Positions 17,551 to 27,314 of a DNA stretch of 64,000 nucleotides are shown in pieces. The stretch's first letter is position 1. Each line of letters opens with the position of its first letter. The translations under genes were made by a program, and so were the position numbers. Below the pieces are notes generated by a model that ran no database searches, was not told the origin of the DNA, and saw nothing but the letters and a program-made list of their open reading frames with translations. Source of the DNA: JBJXHC01 sp964538485 (lineage in GTDB: Bacteria; Bacteroidota; Ignavibacteria; UBA10030; UBA6906); NCBI GenBank assembly GCA_964538485.1, contig CAZIHJ010000005.1, positions 1-64,000 of the forward strand, read 5' to 3'.

Positions 17551-20165
17551 TGACAAAGGAAGACCACCGACTGCAGGAATCAAGGGATCGGCAGATCCAT
17601 TGGAAGCGCTGGGGTCCGTACATGAGTGAGCGGGCATGGGGTACTGTGCGCGAAGATTACAGTTCCAATGGTGAGGCATGGCATTATCTCTCGCACGAAC
17701 AGGCGATCTCCAAAGCATTCCGTTGGGGCGAGGATGGTCTGGCGGGCATCTGCGACCGTCATCAACTTGTGTGCTTTGCCGTCGCGCTGTGGAATGGGAA
17801 GGATCCCATACTCAAGGAACGGGCATTCGGGCTTTCGAGTCCCGAAGGCAATCATGGGGAAGATGTGAAGGAGGAGTTCTTTTATCTCGATTCCACCCCG
17901 ACACATTCGTACATGAAGTATCTGTATAAATACCCTCACGCCGAATTTCCCTATGCGTTGCTGAGAGAGGAAAACAACCGGAGGAACCGGACACAACCCG
18001 AATTCGAGCTGGCAGACACAGGCGTCTTCCGTGAGCACAGATACTTCGATGTGACGGTGGAGTACGCGAAGGAGTCGTTCGAGGACATCTGCATCAGGAT
18101 TACCGTAACGAACCGTGGTTCCGATCGGGCGGTGTTGGATGTTCTCCCGACGATTTGGTTTCGCAATACATGGTCATGGGGGAATGGCGGGAAGAAACCG
18201 TCGTTGAAACGCGCAAAGAAGAACACCGTCGTTCTTGATCACCCGAAATTGGGAACACGCACCCTTGTTTGTGAGAAGCCGGATGAATTGATCTTCACAG
18301 AAAACGAATCAAATGCCTACCGCCTGTACGGTGTTCCGAATCGCATTCCGTATGTGAAGGACGCCTTCCATGACTACGTCATTCGTGGAGTTAAGGAAGC
18401 GGTGAACCCTGGCGGCACAGGTACAAAGGCCGCCGCACGATATCATCTTGAAATTGAACCCGGTGCTTCGCGTGTATTCAAACTCCGGCTTGCCGAAGGC
18501 GAACGGACGTTCGCGGATTTCGATCAAGTATTCAAGCAGCGGATTCAAGAGGCAGATGAATTTTATCAGTCGCTCTCTCCTGCCGACGCGTCAGAGGATG
18601 CGCGCAGAGTGCAACGACAGGCGTTTGCCGGCATGCTCTGGAGTAAGCAGTTCTATTATTATGATGTGAAGACCTGGCTCCGTGGCGATACGGCAATGCC
18701 GCCCCCACCACCGGAACGACAGCGTGGCCGCAACGCAGACTGGCAGCATCTCTATAATTCCGATATTATCTCCATGCCTGACAAGTGGGAGTATCCGTGG
18801 TACGCGGCGTGGGACCTGGCGTTCCATTGCATTCCGTTGGCACTTGTGGATCCGGATTTTGCGAAGGAGCAACTCGTGCTCATGCTGCGCGAGTGGTACA
18901 TGCACCCGAATGGTCAGATACCGGCCTATGAATGGAACTTCGGCGACGTGAACCCGCCCGTGCATGCATGGGCTTGCTGGCGTGTGTACAAGATTGACAG
19001 GAAGCGGACCGGTAAGCCCGACCGTCTATTCCTTGAGCGTGTATTCCAGAAACTCCTTCTCAATTTTACCTGGTGGGTGAACAGGAAGGACGAAGAAGGG
19101 CACAATCTCTTTCAGGGAGGATTCCTTGGCCTCGACAACATCGGTGTATTCGACCGATCCGCACCGCTTCCCACCGGCGGACATATCGAACAATCGGATG
19201 GCACGAGCTGGATGGCGATGTACACACTGAATATGCTCGCTATCGCGATGGAACTCGCCCAGGAAAACCCCGCCTATGAGGATGTTGCCAGTAAATTTTT
19301 CGAGCACTTCGTTCATATCACTCACGCCATGAACCACCTCGGGACCGAGAATCTCGGCTTGTGGGATCGCGAAGATGGTTTTTACTACGATGTACTACAT
19401 CTTCCGAATGGTACGCGTCGGGCATTGAAGGTCCGGTCGATGGTCGGCATCATTCCACTGTTTGCTGTGGAGACACTCGAACCGGAAATGATGGAACATC
19501 TTCCGGGATTCGTGCGACGCATGGAATGGTTCCTGAACAACACCGAGGATATCCACAAACACATCGATATGCAGATGCTTCCCGGCAAACGCCGCCGTTT
19601 GTTGCTGTCTGTTGTGAATATGACCCGGCTTCCCCGCGTCCTTCACTATATGCTGGATGAAAACGAGTTCCTTTCATCGTACGGCATCAGGAGTCTTTCA
19701 CGGTATCACAAGGATCATCCGTACCGTTTGGTCTTCGACGGTCAGGAACACCGTGTGGATTATGACCCCGCGGAATCCTCCACGCCGTTGTTCGGGGGCA
19801 ACTCCAACTGGCGCGGACCTGTCTGGTTTCCGGTGAATTATCTTCTGATAGAATCGTTGCAAAAATTCCATCACTTTGCAGGAGATGAATTTACAGTGGA
19901 GTTTCCGACGGGCTCCGGCAGAAAGGCCACATTGTGGGAGGTGGCGGGAGAAATATCCCGACGTCTTAGCCGGCTGTTCCTTGCCGATGGGAACGGACAC
20001 AGGGCTGCCAACGGTGGAGATGAATTCCGAACCGATCCGCATTGGTCATCTTGTCTCAATTTTCATGAATATTTCCACGGAGACGACGGCAAGGGACTTG
20101 GTGCAACGCATCAAACTGGCTGGACGGGTCTCGTAGCGAAACTCTTGCAGCAGAGTGGAGAGTGA
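17550..20165 (+). CDS. GH63/MGH1-like alpha-glucosidase family protein
   Basis: The protein has 871 residues. The start is probably TTG at 17550, because the conserved N-terminal block HWKRWGPYMSERAWGTVREDYS begins before the first in-frame ATG (17622). The block is typical of bacterial proteins annotated as 'glucosidase' or mannosylglycerate hydrolase MGH1-like, with an (alpha/alpha)6-barrel related to GH63. Further hallmarks are KWEYPWYAAWDLAFHCIPLA, NGQIPAYEWNFGDVNPPVHAWA, LFQGGFLGLDNIGVFDRS, and SNWRGPVWFPVNYLL near the end. No signal peptide is visible, so it is likely cytosolic and may act on glucosyl or mannosyl glycerate or on trehalose-type osmolytes. The exact substrate is inferred only from family; sequence alone does not decide it. 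Confidence 0.85.
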   Translation: MTKEDHRLQESRDRQIHWKRWGPYMSERAWGTVREDYSSNGEAWHYLSHEQAISKAFRWGEDGLAGICDRHQLVCFAVALWNGKDPILKERAFGLSSPEGNHGEDVKEEFFYLDSTPTHSYMKYLYKYPHAEFPYALLREENNRRNRTQPEFELADTGVFREHRYFDVTVEYAKESFEDICIRITVTNRGSDRAVLDVLPTIWFRNTWSWGNGGKKPSLKRAKKNTVVLDHPKLGTRTLVCEKPDELIFTENESNAYRLYGVPNRIPYVKDAFHDYVIRGVKEAVNPGGTGTKAAARYHLEIEPGASRVFKLRLAEGERTFADFDQVFKQRIQEADEFYQSLSPADASEDARRVQRQAFAGMLWSKQFYYYDVKTWLRGDTAMPPPPPERQRGRNADWQHLYNSDIISMPDKWEYPWYAAWDLAFHCIPLALVDPDFAKEQLVLMLREWYMHPNGQIPAYEWNFGDVNPPVHAWACWRVYKIDRKRTGKPDRLFLERVFQKLLLNFTWWVNRKDEEGHNLFQGGFLGLDNIGVFDRSAPLPTGGHIEQSDGTSWMAMYTLNMLAIAMELAQENPAYEDVASKFFEHFVHITHAMNHLGTENLGLWDREDGFYYDVLHLPNGTRRALKVRSMVGIIPLFAVETLEPEMMEHLPGFVRRMEWFLNNTEDIHKHIDMQMLPGKRRRLLLSVVNMTRLPRVLHYMLDENEFLSSYGIRSLSRYHKDHPYRLVFDGQEHRVDYDPAESSTPLFGGNSNWRGPVWFPVNYLLIESLQKFHHFAGDEFTVEFPTGSGRKATLWEVAGEISRRLSRLFLADGNGHRAANGGDEFRTDPHWSSCLNFHEYFHGDDGKGLGATHQTGWTGLVAKLLQQSGE

Positions 20166-20227
20166 CGACTGAGGGATGATGAAAACTCTGAATCCAATCG
20201 CGCGCACGCGCGTGAACGTTCTGAAAA

Positions 20228-21025
20228 CTACTTAGCCGTTGCCGCTTGTTTCATCATGGCAACCGCCTGATGTCCTGATTGCATCATGAGTCCTGCTTCC
20301 GAGTTGAAGCTGACGATCTTCATCCCGCGCTTCGTCCATTGAGCAGCCGCATCGATATCATTCATGTGAATAGCAGGGATGACACGGAGCTTCCGGCATG
20401 CTTCAAGCGTCTTCTCAATTGCTGAAATGAGGGTCGGACTATCCATCTGTCCCGACACACCGAGCGCAACGGAAAGATCGGTCGGTCCGACAAGCGCGGC
20501 ATCAACTCCTTTGACGGAGAGAATATCGTCAAGGTGAGCAAGCGCCTCTGCCGTTTCAATTTGCACCACAAGCATACTCTCATCGTTTGCGGTTGAAAGC
20601 GCTTCGGCTACGTTGCCGGATTTGAACTCCGTATGCCCTCTTGCCACAACACTGCCTCGTCTTCCCATCGGCGGGTACTTCATTATACTAACGGCATCCG
20701 CAACCTGTTGAGCATTTGTAACGCGTGGAATCATGATGCCTTGCGCTCCGCCATCCAGGGCTTGCGTGATGTGAGCGTAAGCGATTTCGGGGACACGGAC
20801 AATCGGTGTGACGCCAAGTTGCTGCGCAGCCCGACTCAGGTCTGCAATGGTTTCAACGGTAAACGGCCCGTGCTCATTGTCGATCAAGACGAAATCAAAA
20901 CCGGAGTTGGCGAGCAGTTGCATCACTGATGGTTGGCGGATTTCCACCAGCATTGTCCCGAAGACGGTTTTGCCGTTCTTGAGAGCACCTTTGAGTTTAT
21001 TGGGTGGAATAAGAGAATTGGTCAT
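20228..21025 (-). CDS. HpcH/HpaI aldolase / citrate lyase family protein
   Basis: The protein has 265 residues and a TIM-barrel class II pyruvate-aldolase pattern. GFDFVLIDNEHGPF carries the catalytic and substrate-binding region, PIVRVP the Arg that binds pyruvate, GAQGIMIPRV and VVQIETAEAL the metal-ligand Glu, and GVDAALVGPTDLSVALG the metal-ligand Asp. The family cleaves 4-hydroxy-2-oxoacids to pyruvate and an aldehyde (HpaI, GarL, RhmA types). The ATG at 21025 has AAGGGA a few bases upstream on the minus strand. It is the only confident minus-strand gene in the first half of the window and is divergent from pgi. The physiological substrate is not evident. Confidence 0.85.
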   Translation of the reverse strand: MTNSLIPPNKLKGALKNGKTVFGTMLVEIRQPSVMQLLANSGFDFVLIDNEHGPFTVETIADLSRAAQQLGVTPIVRVPEIAYAHITQALDGGAQGIMIPRVTNAQQVADAVSIMKYPPMGRRGSVVARGHTEFKSGNVAEALSTANDESMLVVQIETAEALAHLDDILSVKGVDAALVGPTDLSVALGVSGQMDSPTLISAIEKTLEACRKLRVIPAIHMNDIDAAAQWTKRGMKIVSFNSEAGLMMQSGHQAVAMMKQAATAK

Positions 21026-21061
21026 GGTTCCCTTCGGTGATAAATTGCTTCAGTTGTGACG

Positions 21062-21092
21062 CCAAGGTAGGGAGAAGGCCGGAGAAGTTCAA
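21062..21092 (-). promoter_or_regulatory. Candidate promoter for the HpcH/HpaI aldolase gene
   Basis: On the minus strand: TTG (21092-21090), exactly 20 nt, then TACCTTGG (21069-21062), one mismatch from TAnnTTTG. It leaves a leader of about 30 nt before the ATG at 21025. This is one of the best matches to the Bacteroidota consensus in the window. Confidence 0.5.
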
Positions 21093-21166
21093 TTGAGGAT
21101 GGGAATTTGTCTCCCTTCTGTGCTATATTTCCATCCATAAAATACGTACGCCCTACTGGAGATTTC

Positions 21167-22810
21167 ATGTCATCACTGACTCAATCAGCAGCCTGGAAGA
21201 AACTTGAATCACACCACGCGAACATCGCTCCGCTGCACATGCGCGAGATGTTCGCTACCGATCCCCAGCGGTTCGATGCGTTCTCCATCCACTGGCGGGA
21301 CTTCCTTCTCGATTACTCAAAGAACCGAGTCACAGCGGAAACGATGAAACTCCTCTTCGATCTCGCCCGTCAGTCGGATGTAGAAGGATGGCGGGAGAAG
21401 ATGTTCATGGGCGAGAAGATCAATTTTACGGAGAAGAGGGCGGTACTTCACACGGCATTACGCAACCGCGCCAACCGTCCGATAATGGTTGACGGAAAGG
21501 ACGTGATGCCGGATGTCAATCGCGTACTCGGACAAATGAAGGCGTTCAGCGATGCCGTGCGGGGCGGAACGTGGAAGGGCTACACCGGCAAACCGATCAC
21601 CGATGTGGTGAATATCGGTATCGGCGGTTCGGATCTTGGTCCGGTGATGGTAACGGAAGCATTGAAGCCGTATGCGCAGCAAGGACTCAACATGCATTTC
21701 GTCTCCAATATCGATGGGACGCATATCGCCGAGACATTGAAGAAGCTGAATCCGGAGACGGCGCTGTTTCTTATCGCCTCCAAGACGTTTACCACACAGG
21801 AAACGATGACGAATGCAGAAACGGCGCGGAGTTGGTTTCTCGCGTCGGCGAAGAACCCATCTGCGGTTGCGAAGCACTTTGTCGCGCTTTCCACGAACAC
21901 GAAGGAAGTGGTGAAGTTCGGCATCGACCCGAAAAATATGTTTGAGTTCTGGGATTGGGTGGGAGGACGCTATTCGCTCTGGTCGGCTATCGGACTTTCG
22001 ATTGCCGTGTGCATTGGATTTGAGAACTTCGAGGAGCTGCTCACGGGTGCACATGAAATGGATGAGCATTTTCGATCCGAGCCGCTTGAGAAAAATATGC
22101 CGGTGATCCTTGCGCTCCTCGGCATTTGGTATAATAACTTCTTCGGTGCGCAGACACATGCGATCCTGCCATACGACCAATACCTGCACAGATTTGCTGC
22201 GTACTTCCAGCAAGGGGACATGGAAAGCAACGGGAAGTTCGTTGACCGTAACGGCAACAGAGTTGGCTATTCAACGGGCCCGGTCATCTGGGGCGAGCCG
22301 GGCACCAATGGTCAACATGCCTTTTATCAGCTTATCCACCAGGGGGCAAAGCTGATACCGTGCGATTTTATTGCACCGATCGAATCGCATAACCCGCTGG
22401 GCGATCACCATACCATTCTTCTCTCTAATTTCTTTGCACAGACAGAAGCACTGATGAAGGGGAAAACACCGGATGAAGCGCGCAAGGAGATTCTGGATTC
22501 GGGATTGGAGGGAAAGGAACTGGAACGCCTTCTACCTCACAAAGTATTCGAAGGGAATCGCCCCACAAATTCCATCCTTGTGCAGAAGCTGACCCCACGC
22601 ACACTTGGTTCTCTCATTGCTCTTTATGAGCATAAAATTCTTGTACAAGGAATGATCTGGAATATCAATCCATACGACCAGTGGGGAGTTGAGCTGGGGA
22701 AGCAACTGGCAAAGGCGATACTACCGGAGTTGAAATCTGCGTATCCGGTCACTTCTCATGACGCATCAACGAATGGGCTGATCAATTATTACAAGGGATG
22801 TAAGAAGTGA
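21167..22810 (+). CDS. pgi: Glucose-6-phosphate isomerase
   Basis: The protein has 547 residues from the ATG at 21167 (TGGAG upstream); the frame extends further 5' but those residues do not belong to the family. It interconverts glucose 6-phosphate and fructose 6-phosphate in the cytosol. Family signatures visible are VNIGIGGSDLGPVM, TFTTQETMTNAETA (phosphate-binding Ser/Thr), FWDWVGGRYSLWSAIG, WGEPGTNGQHAFYQLIHQG with the catalytic Glu, and the Lys-containing end. The length fits the bacterial/eukaryotic long form. Its product links to zwf and the pentose-phosphate cluster at 51-56 kb. Confidence 0.95.
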   Translation: MSSLTQSAAWKKLESHHANIAPLHMREMFATDPQRFDAFSIHWRDFLLDYSKNRVTAETMKLLFDLARQSDVEGWREKMFMGEKINFTEKRAVLHTALRNRANRPIMVDGKDVMPDVNRVLGQMKAFSDAVRGGTWKGYTGKPITDVVNIGIGGSDLGPVMVTEALKPYAQQGLNMHFVSNIDGTHIAETLKKLNPETALFLIASKTFTTQETMTNAETARSWFLASAKNPSAVAKHFVALSTNTKEVVKFGIDPKNMFEFWDWVGGRYSLWSAIGLSIAVCIGFENFEELLTGAHEMDEHFRSEPLEKNMPVILALLGIWYNNFFGAQTHAILPYDQYLHRFAAYFQQGDMESNGKFVDRNGNRVGYSTGPVIWGEPGTNGQHAFYQLIHQGAKLIPCDFIAPIESHNPLGDHHTILLSNFFAQTEALMKGKTPDEARKEILDSGLEGKELERLLPHKVFEGNRPTNSILVQKLTPRTLGSLIALYEHKILVQGMIWNINPYDQWGVELGKQLAKAILPELKSAYPVTSHDASTNGLINYYKGCKK

Positions 22811-23910
22811 ACCTCTTCTCAAGTACTTTTGCCAACGCGAGAATCAAAATAGGAAAAGTGAGGCTCCTCGCGATGGTTGTTCTTCTCGGTCCTGCTGAAG
22901 GTGACTCTCAAGCACTGGCATGGGTGGAAAATGTGATTGCGAACATTCAATCTACCAATGATCAATGGGTCAGGGAATTACTCGTTGATAAAGACTCGAA
23001 TGTGCACGCTCTGGTTTCGGTTCGGTATCCACACTCGCTGGGAGTCCAAGTTCTGTACTATCGGAAATTCGACAAGAAGGGTGATCTTCTCTGCGAGAGT
23101 AGAATCCCAGACATGGATAAACCACAGTCTACCAAAATGCACATTCTTCAGGATGGTACAGTCGCTTTGGTTTGTCTTGGATGGGAGAATAATCACTATT
23201 TTCATGTTGGTCATGATGGAATCATCAAGAACCATCAATTGAACTTTGCGCGTGGTTCCGATTTCTCGTTTGTCGATTCAGATAATGGTGCAACTTATCT
23301 CATTGTACTTTCCGATTGGGGTTGGGTATTCAGACTGGACGAAGAAGGATATCTGCACAAGGTCAGTGAAAAAAAGTTCCGAACCCAATTCTTGATGACG
23401 CGTACAGAGTTTGCCAGATTTCCATCAAATACATTCATAATGGGTTGGCAGATTTATCATAGAGTGAAGTCTGATCTGCGGCAGCCAAAACGTGAACGCG
23501 CGGACTCGATATTCTACGCTATTCTGGACACGGCGCTCTCCTTCTTGGAAATGCCTCGGTCAATATCCCTGGTGGAATATTCAGATCGAATTGGCGACCC
23601 AAAGCACTTTCCTTTCCTAGAGTTGGTTGGTACAGCATCCGGTGCTATCCTGTTTGCATCAGGCAACGATGGCACCGCCTATCGCGTTCGCTTCGACGCT
23701 GAAGGGAATCCAGTTAAGCCTGTCGCAAAACAAGGAATGGGTGTTATCACTCTAAGTGAATACTGGCGACAGTCCCGACATCTTCGGTTGGGGTTCGTTA
23801 AGAATGGAGAACGGGGGGAGTCACGCGATTCGTTCCTTTTTGGGTTCACATCTGAAGGAGAGATATTCTATCAAGAACTGGATACTGCCATCAAGCTTGC
23901 CCCGAGATAG
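22807..23910 (+). CDS. Exported protein of unknown function
   Basis: The protein has 367 residues. A GTG at 22807 overlaps the pgi stop (GTGA), which suggests translational coupling. The N-terminus (KIGKVRLLAMVVLLGPAEGDSQA) resembles a signal peptide. The body alternates short hydrophobic strands with turns (LLVDKDSNVHALVSVRYP, ILQDGTVALVCLGW, FVDSDNGATYLIVLSDW, ASGAILFASGNDGTAYRVRFDAEGNP), which suggests a beta-propeller. I recognise no catalytic motif, and there is no T9SS tail. A later ATG at 22873 would remove most of the signal peptide and is less likely. Confidence 0.7.
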   Translation: MNLFSSTFANARIKIGKVRLLAMVVLLGPAEGDSQALAWVENVIANIQSTNDQWVRELLVDKDSNVHALVSVRYPHSLGVQVLYYRKFDKKGDLLCESRIPDMDKPQSTKMHILQDGTVALVCLGWENNHYFHVGHDGIIKNHQLNFARGSDFSFVDSDNGATYLIVLSDWGWVFRLDEEGYLHKVSEKKFRTQFLMTRTEFARFPSNTFIMGWQIYHRVKSDLRQPKRERADSIFYAILDTALSFLEMPRSISLVEYSDRIGDPKHFPFLELVGTASGAILFASGNDGTAYRVRFDAEGNPVKPVAKQGMGVITLSEYWRQSRHLRLGFVKNGERGESRDSFLFGFTSEGEIFYQELDTAIKLAPR

Positions 23911-23934
23911 GGTAAACATGCTTCATTCCCTTCC

Positions 23935-23965
23935 TTGACTTTTCATGTGCAGACTCCTACCTTGT
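23935..23965 (+). promoter_or_regulatory. Candidate promoter for the HbpS-like lipoprotein gene
   Basis: TTG (23935-23937), 20 nt, then TACCTTG (23958-23964). The spacing and -7 element match the Bacteroidota-type pattern. It lies about 120 nt upstream of the ATG at 24085. Confidence 0.4.
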
Positions 23966-24084
23966 TGCAAAGTTCTCTGACATGTTGGTAGTGCGGACGG
24001 GTATGATCCAGGGACAAGTTCTTCTCTGATCAATCAAGGTTTCCCCCATTGAACCTGCGACAGGGTAGTGTCAGATTTTCAAAT

Positions 24085-25307
24085 ATGACCGCTACAACGG
24101 TCTCGTCGTTCTATCCGCCTCGCCTTCACTTCTTGTTGTTCCTTCTTGTGTACTCTCTTTTGTATGCCGGGTGCGAAACCAGTCAGGCACCGGACACCAC
24201 ACCACCCGTCTGCAATGAATCGTTGACCCTTGCCGAAGTGCAGCAAATCGTTCGTCAAGCAGTAGAGAGTGCTGAACGGGTTGGGCAGTTCGTGACGGTT
24301 GGAGTCACAGACCGTGAAGGAAACACACTTGTGGTTTTTGAAATGACGGGGACAACCGGTAATGCCGGCGTTTCGATTACCAAAGCGCGCACTGCAGCGT
24401 ATCTGAGCAGTAACCAACATGCATTTTCCACGCTCACCGCCTGCTTCATAACCAGATCGCACTTTCCACCGGGTGTATCGAATACACCAGCCGGACCATT
24501 ATTCGGTGTCGGGTTCTCCAACCTGCCCGGTGGCGACATCCAACCGAACGGCAGCGCGCTCAATGATAGACCGGGTGGCATACCCGTGTATAAGAGTGGG
24601 TGTCTCGTTGGCGGTGTTGGAATTTCAGGCGCGGGTGAAGGGTTTGACGCTGTAACTTGCTCGGGGATAACGCAGGATGAGGTGATAGCGCTCGGGGGTG
24701 CGATTGGATTCAATGTGCCCGACGAAAGACGTGGAGATAACATTCTCATCGACGGTATACGCTTCCTCCTCACCAATGCTTCAGTTCCGGCAGGCAACTT
24801 TGACCCGGCATTCGATCTCTCGACGCGCGGCACGTTCACAGTAGTCCCTCAGGCAGCTCCCTCAAAACGGTTTCCCGATGAAGGCCCTGTACTTCTTGGC
24901 GTTGTTAATGGAAACACGTACGATTTCCCGATCATAGCAGGAAGTATTCTAACAGCAGCAGACGTTGACCGTATCATCCGTCAGGCCGCTGCACAGGCGG
25001 CTCGAACTCGCGCGGCCATCCGGCGTCCGCTCGGGAGTCCAGCCCAAGTCTTCATCTCGGTTGTTGATACTGATGGAACTGTGCTGGGTATCTGGCGCAC
25101 GCCGGAAGCAACACTCTTCAGCTACGATGTGTCGGCGCAAAAAGCAAGAACCGTCGTGGCGTATTCGCGCGCCGACCATCCTCTCGGCGCTCGTCTCCGT
25201 TCCGTGCTTGGACTTGCGCCGGCGAGTGAAATCGCCATCACCACCCGCGCCATCGGGTTCCTGAGCCAGGATTTCTTTCCCCCGGGAATCGATCGCACCA
25301 CGCTTGG
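24085..25307 (+). CDS. Lipoprotein with two HbpS/GlcG-like heme-binding domains (3' end in gap)
   Basis: From the ATG at 24085 the product starts with a lipoprotein signal (LLFLLVYSLLYAGC, lipobox L-Y-A-G-C); an upstream in-frame TTG at 24049 is less likely. Two related HbpS/GlcG-type units follow: LTLAEVQQIVRQAVESA...VTVGVTDREGNTLVVFEM (first) and LTAADVDRIIRQAAAQA...VFISVVDTDGTVLGIWRTP (second). Each has the family's KARTAAYLS- or KARTVVAYS-like helix. HbpS-type domains bind heme or small cofactors outside the cytosol. The frame is still open where the 100-N gap begins, so only the C-terminus is missing. Its position beside outer-membrane and cytochrome genes makes a heme-related role plausible. 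Confidence 0.75.
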
Positions 25308-25407
25308 NNNNNNNNNNNNNNNNNNNNNNNNNNNNNNNNNNNNNNNNNNNNNNNNNNNNNNNNNNNNNNNNNNNNNNNNNNNNNNNNNNNNNNNNNNNNN
25401 NNNNNNN
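25308..25407. other. Assembly gap (100 N, true size unknown)
   Basis: Exactly 100 Ns, probably a scaffolder's placeholder. The end of the HbpS-like gene and possibly the start of the barrel gene lie inside it. Confidence 0.95.
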
Positions 25408-25418
25408 CAACCAGAATT

Positions 25419-27107
25419 ATGACCTTCGCGCAATACGCCCTCATTGGCATATTCTCTCTTCCCGGGTTGTTTGCTTATGCCCAGTCTGATACAACATTGG
25501 TGACGCAGCAGGACTCCGCGCTTGTGCAAGCCGATACAGTACAGGACCTCCCTGACTTCGAAGTGATCGAAGACCGGTGGCGCAAGATCAAACCACCCCC
25601 ATACGAGTTGAATGTCGACGGAAGCATTCTCGATCCCTACAATCAGAATATACTCAAAGGCGATTATCCGATCCTTGGTCAGAATACATTTCTGGTATTG
25701 ACTGCAACCTCGGATAACCTGCTTGAAGCAGCGCGCGCGCCAACACCGAGCGGCGTCAGCGCTCTTGACCCCGGAAGCCTGGAGTTCTTTGGTCGAGGTG
25801 AGCGTTTCTTTGCCAGTGCAAACATCAAACTGGGCATTGAATTGTATCAGGGAGATGTCGCATTCCGTCCCCGTGATTGGGAGTTGAAGGTCACGACCGT
25901 TTTCAATTACACCTATGTCAAGTTTCGGGAACACAACGCCGTCAATATCAATGTGAAGAAGGGTGATCACAGGGGAGTCGGCCACGTGGGTTTCCAGGAG
26001 TTGTCTGTTGAGAAACATCTTTTTGATGTGAGTGACCGCTATGATTTTATGTCGCTCAAGCTTGGCATTCAGCCCTTCGGGTCTGACTTCCGACGTTTCA
26101 TTTTCGCTGACTACAATCTCGGCGCACGGCTGCTCGGTAGCTTCGGCAATAATCGTTTTCAGTACAACCTGATCTTCCTGCCGATGTTGGAGAAGGAAAC
26201 CAACAGCGAACTGAATACCGTGTTCGATGACCGCGAACAGGATGTGCTCATTGCCAACTTGTATATTCAGGACTTCGCAACGCTCGGATATACAACGCAG
26301 TTCAGTTTCCATTATAATCACGACAAACCAACTTTGCATTTCGATGAGAACGGATTTCCCGTCCGCCCCGCTGTGATCGGAAATGTGCGACCCCACGAGA
26401 TCACCGCGTATTATTTGGGCTGGGCTGGGGACGGCCACTTCGGGAGATTGAACATCTCTCATGCTCTTTATTATGCCTTCGGCGAAGATGACTTCAACTC
26501 GATTGCAGGACGTTCTGTCGACATCAGTGCGATGATGGGTGCTTTGGAGTTGTCATACGACAAGGATTGGATGCGATTCAAGGCGTCGGTGTTCTGGGCG
26601 TCGGGTGACAAACACCCGATGGACGACACAGGGGAGGGCTTCGACGCGATTCTCGATCAGCCGTTCTTCGCTGGTGGCCCGTTCAGTTACTGGAATGGAC
26701 AGGGAATCCGGTTGCAGGGGGTGGGACTTGTGCAGAAGCAAAGTCTCCTACCATCATTGCGAAGCAGCAAAATCGAGGGACAGGCGAATTTTGTGAATCC
26801 CGGCCTCTGGCTTTTTAATGTGGGATATGACGCTGAACTGGCGCCAAAGCTCAAGGCGCTGTTGAATGTGAATTATCTCCGCTTTGCATACACAAGCACT
26901 CTTGAGAACTTCGTCAATCAGCCAGCTATCGGAAATGACATCGGATTTGATTGCAGTCTTGGGTTGATCTACAGACCGTTTTTGAACAACAACTCAATTC
27001 TCTCGCTTGGTGTTTCCTCCCTTCTTCCGGGAGAGGGGTTCGAGGATTTGTATCAGACGACGGATATGCAGTTCGCGGTCTTTACATCGCTGGTGTTCAC
27101 TTATTGA
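25419..27107 (+). CDS. Outer-membrane beta-barrel (porin-like) protein
   Basis: The protein has 562 residues from an ATG 12 nt after the gap, so a start inside the gap cannot be excluded. The N-terminus (MTFAQYALIGIFSLPGLFAYAQ) is a plausible signal peptide. The body is rich in alternating strands with Tyr/Phe/Trp belts (WELKVTTVFNYTYVKF, FQYNLIFLPMLEKE, LGYTTQFSFHYNHD, FKASVFWASGD) and ends in an aromatic strand, VFTSLVFTY, as most outer-membrane barrels do. I do not recognise a subfamily. With multiheme cytochromes on its 3' side it could act as a sheath for a trans-outer-membrane electron conduit, like MtrB in metal-reducing bacteria. That is context inference; I see no direct MtrB resemblance. 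Confidence 0.75.
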   Translation: MTFAQYALIGIFSLPGLFAYAQSDTTLVTQQDSALVQADTVQDLPDFEVIEDRWRKIKPPPYELNVDGSILDPYNQNILKGDYPILGQNTFLVLTATSDNLLEAARAPTPSGVSALDPGSLEFFGRGERFFASANIKLGIELYQGDVAFRPRDWELKVTTVFNYTYVKFREHNAVNINVKKGDHRGVGHVGFQELSVEKHLFDVSDRYDFMSLKLGIQPFGSDFRRFIFADYNLGARLLGSFGNNRFQYNLIFLPMLEKETNSELNTVFDDREQDVLIANLYIQDFATLGYTTQFSFHYNHDKPTLHFDENGFPVRPAVIGNVRPHEITAYYLGWAGDGHFGRLNISHALYYAFGEDDFNSIAGRSVDISAMMGALELSYDKDWMRFKASVFWASGDKHPMDDTGEGFDAILDQPFFAGGPFSYWNGQGIRLQGVGLVQKQSLLPSLRSSKIEGQANFVNPGLWLFNVGYDAELAPKLKALLNVNYLRFAYTSTLENFVNQPAIGNDIGFDCSLGLIYRPFLNNNSILSLGVSSLLPGEGFEDLYQTTDMQFAVFTSLVFTY

Positions 27108-27294
27108 AGGCGCTGAAGCGGCCTGCCGGAGGAACCGGTTCTTTGCTCCTCATGACTAAAGTCATGGGTTGGTCGTGAGGGGGACTCAGAGATCGTAAGC
27201 ACACAGTACGGTTGCGCGAGATGTCAGTAACCCACGACTTTAGTCGTGGGATTGGTAAACGAAAGCGACGCGCAGAAACCGTTTCAACGGTTTC
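27107..27294 (+). repeat. Hairpin-doublet (REPIN-like) module, left of the RAYT gene
   Basis: Four hairpins lie in the order A-B-B'-A'. A (loop TGAA at 27114-27117) is imperfect. B is CATGAC-TAAA-GTCATG (27151-27166). B' is CCCACGAC-TTTA-GTCGTGGG (27231-27250). A' is GAAACCGT-TTCA-ACGGTTTC (27275-27294). The A-to-B and B'-to-A' loop distances are 43 and 44 nt, and the second pair is inverted relative to the first, as in REPINs. It starts at the stop of the barrel gene. Confidence 0.75.
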
Positions 27295-27314
27295 GAGCCA
27301 AGGTGATCCGAACG

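Noticed and set aside
20199..20214. GC-rich palindrome CGCGCGCACGCGCG after the GH63 gene as a terminator
   Set aside because: No T-tract on either side; the short alternating CG run makes the symmetry weak evidence.
21106..21130. TATATTTC as a -7 element for pgi
   Set aside because: No TTG lies 19-21 nt upstream (nearest are 14 and 28 nt), so I did not list it as a promoter.
25122..26462. A 446-codon minus-strand frame passing through the gap
   Set aside because: Antisense to the HbpS-like and barrel genes; it is open only because Ns contain no stop.
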